In this document: positions 5,416 to 5,608 of the stretch, piece by piece
Numbering within the stretch: the stretch's first letter is position 1
Layout of the letters: each line of letters begins with the position of its first letter
Assembly: GCA_017440425.1 (NCBI GenBank)
Contig: JAFSHJ010000282.1
Coordinates: 1-5,608, forward strand
Direction of reading: 5' to 3'
DNA from: Oscillospiraceae bacterium
GTDB taxonomy: Bacteria; Bacillota; Clostridia; Oscillospirales; Ruminococcaceae
DNA length: 5,608 nucleotides
Position numbers and translations under genes: made by a program
The notes under the pieces: generated by a model
The model's input: only the letters and a program-made list of their open reading frames with translations
Told to the model about the DNA's origin: nothing
Database searches by the model: none

Positions 5416-5496
5416 ATGCAAATTCATCCCGTAAATTGCACATTTTAACACAATCCCGACATTTTAATTCACAGCTCTGCAAAACCCGCCAGCCCT

Positions 5497-5509
5497 TGCT
5501 TGACAAGCA
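5497..5509. promoter_or_regulatory. Possible operator palindrome over the -35 box
   Basis: TGCTTG and CAAGCA are perfect inverted halves around a central A and cover the whole TTGACA -35. A dimeric regulator bound here would block polymerase. The palindrome is visible; its role as an operator is inferred. Confidence 0.35.
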
Positions 5510-5528
5510 CTTGGATTATCAATATAAT
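5500..5528 (+). promoter_or_regulatory. Consensus sigma-A promoter of the last gene
   Basis: TTGACA (5500-5505), a 17-nt spacer and TATAAT (5523-5528) match the housekeeping consensus exactly. The predicted start is near 5535, leaving a ~49-base leader before the ATG at 5584. The -35 is embedded in a palindrome, TGCTTG-A-CAAGCA (5497-5509), which could be an operator. Confidence 0.88.
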
Positions 5529-5583
5529 GTAATTAGTTGTATTTGCAATTTTACATTTTAATTTATAGAAGGAGTTTACTGCT

Positions 5584-5608
5584 ATGAACAGATATGAATC
5601 TGCAAAAG
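5584..5608 (+). CDS. Start of an unidentified gene (3' end outside window)
   Basis: Only eight codons are present (MNRYESAK). The start is convincing because a near-perfect SD, AGAAGGAG (5567-5574), sits nine bases before the ATG and a consensus promoter lies upstream. Eight residues cannot identify the product. A sugar isomerase such as L-rhamnose isomerase can begin with a similar short helix, but this is only a thought and should not be carried forward as annotation. The gene is transcribed separately from the HD operon. Confidence 0.7.

Noticed and set aside
5227..5451. Minus-strand 74-codon open frame across element 2
   Set aside because: The arginine- and proline-rich translation arises from the inverted repeats. 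There is no start signal and no recognised domain.

Overview
The window looks like a chromosomal piece of a low-to-moderate GC Firmicute of class Clostridia, probably an Oscillospiraceae/Ruminococcaceae-type gut anaerobe. This is inferred from three things: the protein style, a DUF4364-type gene beside an HD-hydrolase gene, and the order rsmD-coaD-coiled-coil protein. No species can be named from the sequence alone. All recognised genes are on the + strand, and none is visibly broken except by the window edges.

Layout. Positions 2-493 hold the 3' end of purH and 530-1807 hold purD, the end of a purine biosynthesis operon. At 1866-3441 lie rsmD (16S rRNA methyltransferase), coaD (coenzyme A synthesis) and a short coiled-coil protein, closed by a strong intrinsic terminator (3457-3493). 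Positions 3808-5172 hold a second operon: a DUF4364-like predicted winged-helix protein and an HD-domain phosphohydrolase. It has its own extended -10 promoter and a strong terminator (5187-5228). The window ends eight codons into another gene (from 5584), which has a consensus sigma-A promoter and a strong Shine-Dalgarno sequence.

The genes themselves are ordinary; the notable material is non-coding. Each of the two long gaps (3442-3807 and 5173-5583) carries a GC-rich element that folds into an outer stem enclosing exactly three small hairpins, a four-way cloverleaf. Read on opposite strands, the two share the same order of parts and the same 2-nt TA linker after the first hairpin, although the stem sequences differ. 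Both lie between a terminator and the next promoter, so neither seems to belong to an mRNA. They look like two diverged, oppositely oriented members of one interspersed palindromic repeat family.

Three translation-start oddities also stand out. rsmD has a promoter so close to its ATG that the mRNA would be leaderless or nearly so. coaD has no SD in the normal place, but has one just before a 12-bp hairpin that would bring it close to the ATG when folded. The DUF4364-like mRNA is predicted to begin directly with a small hairpin.
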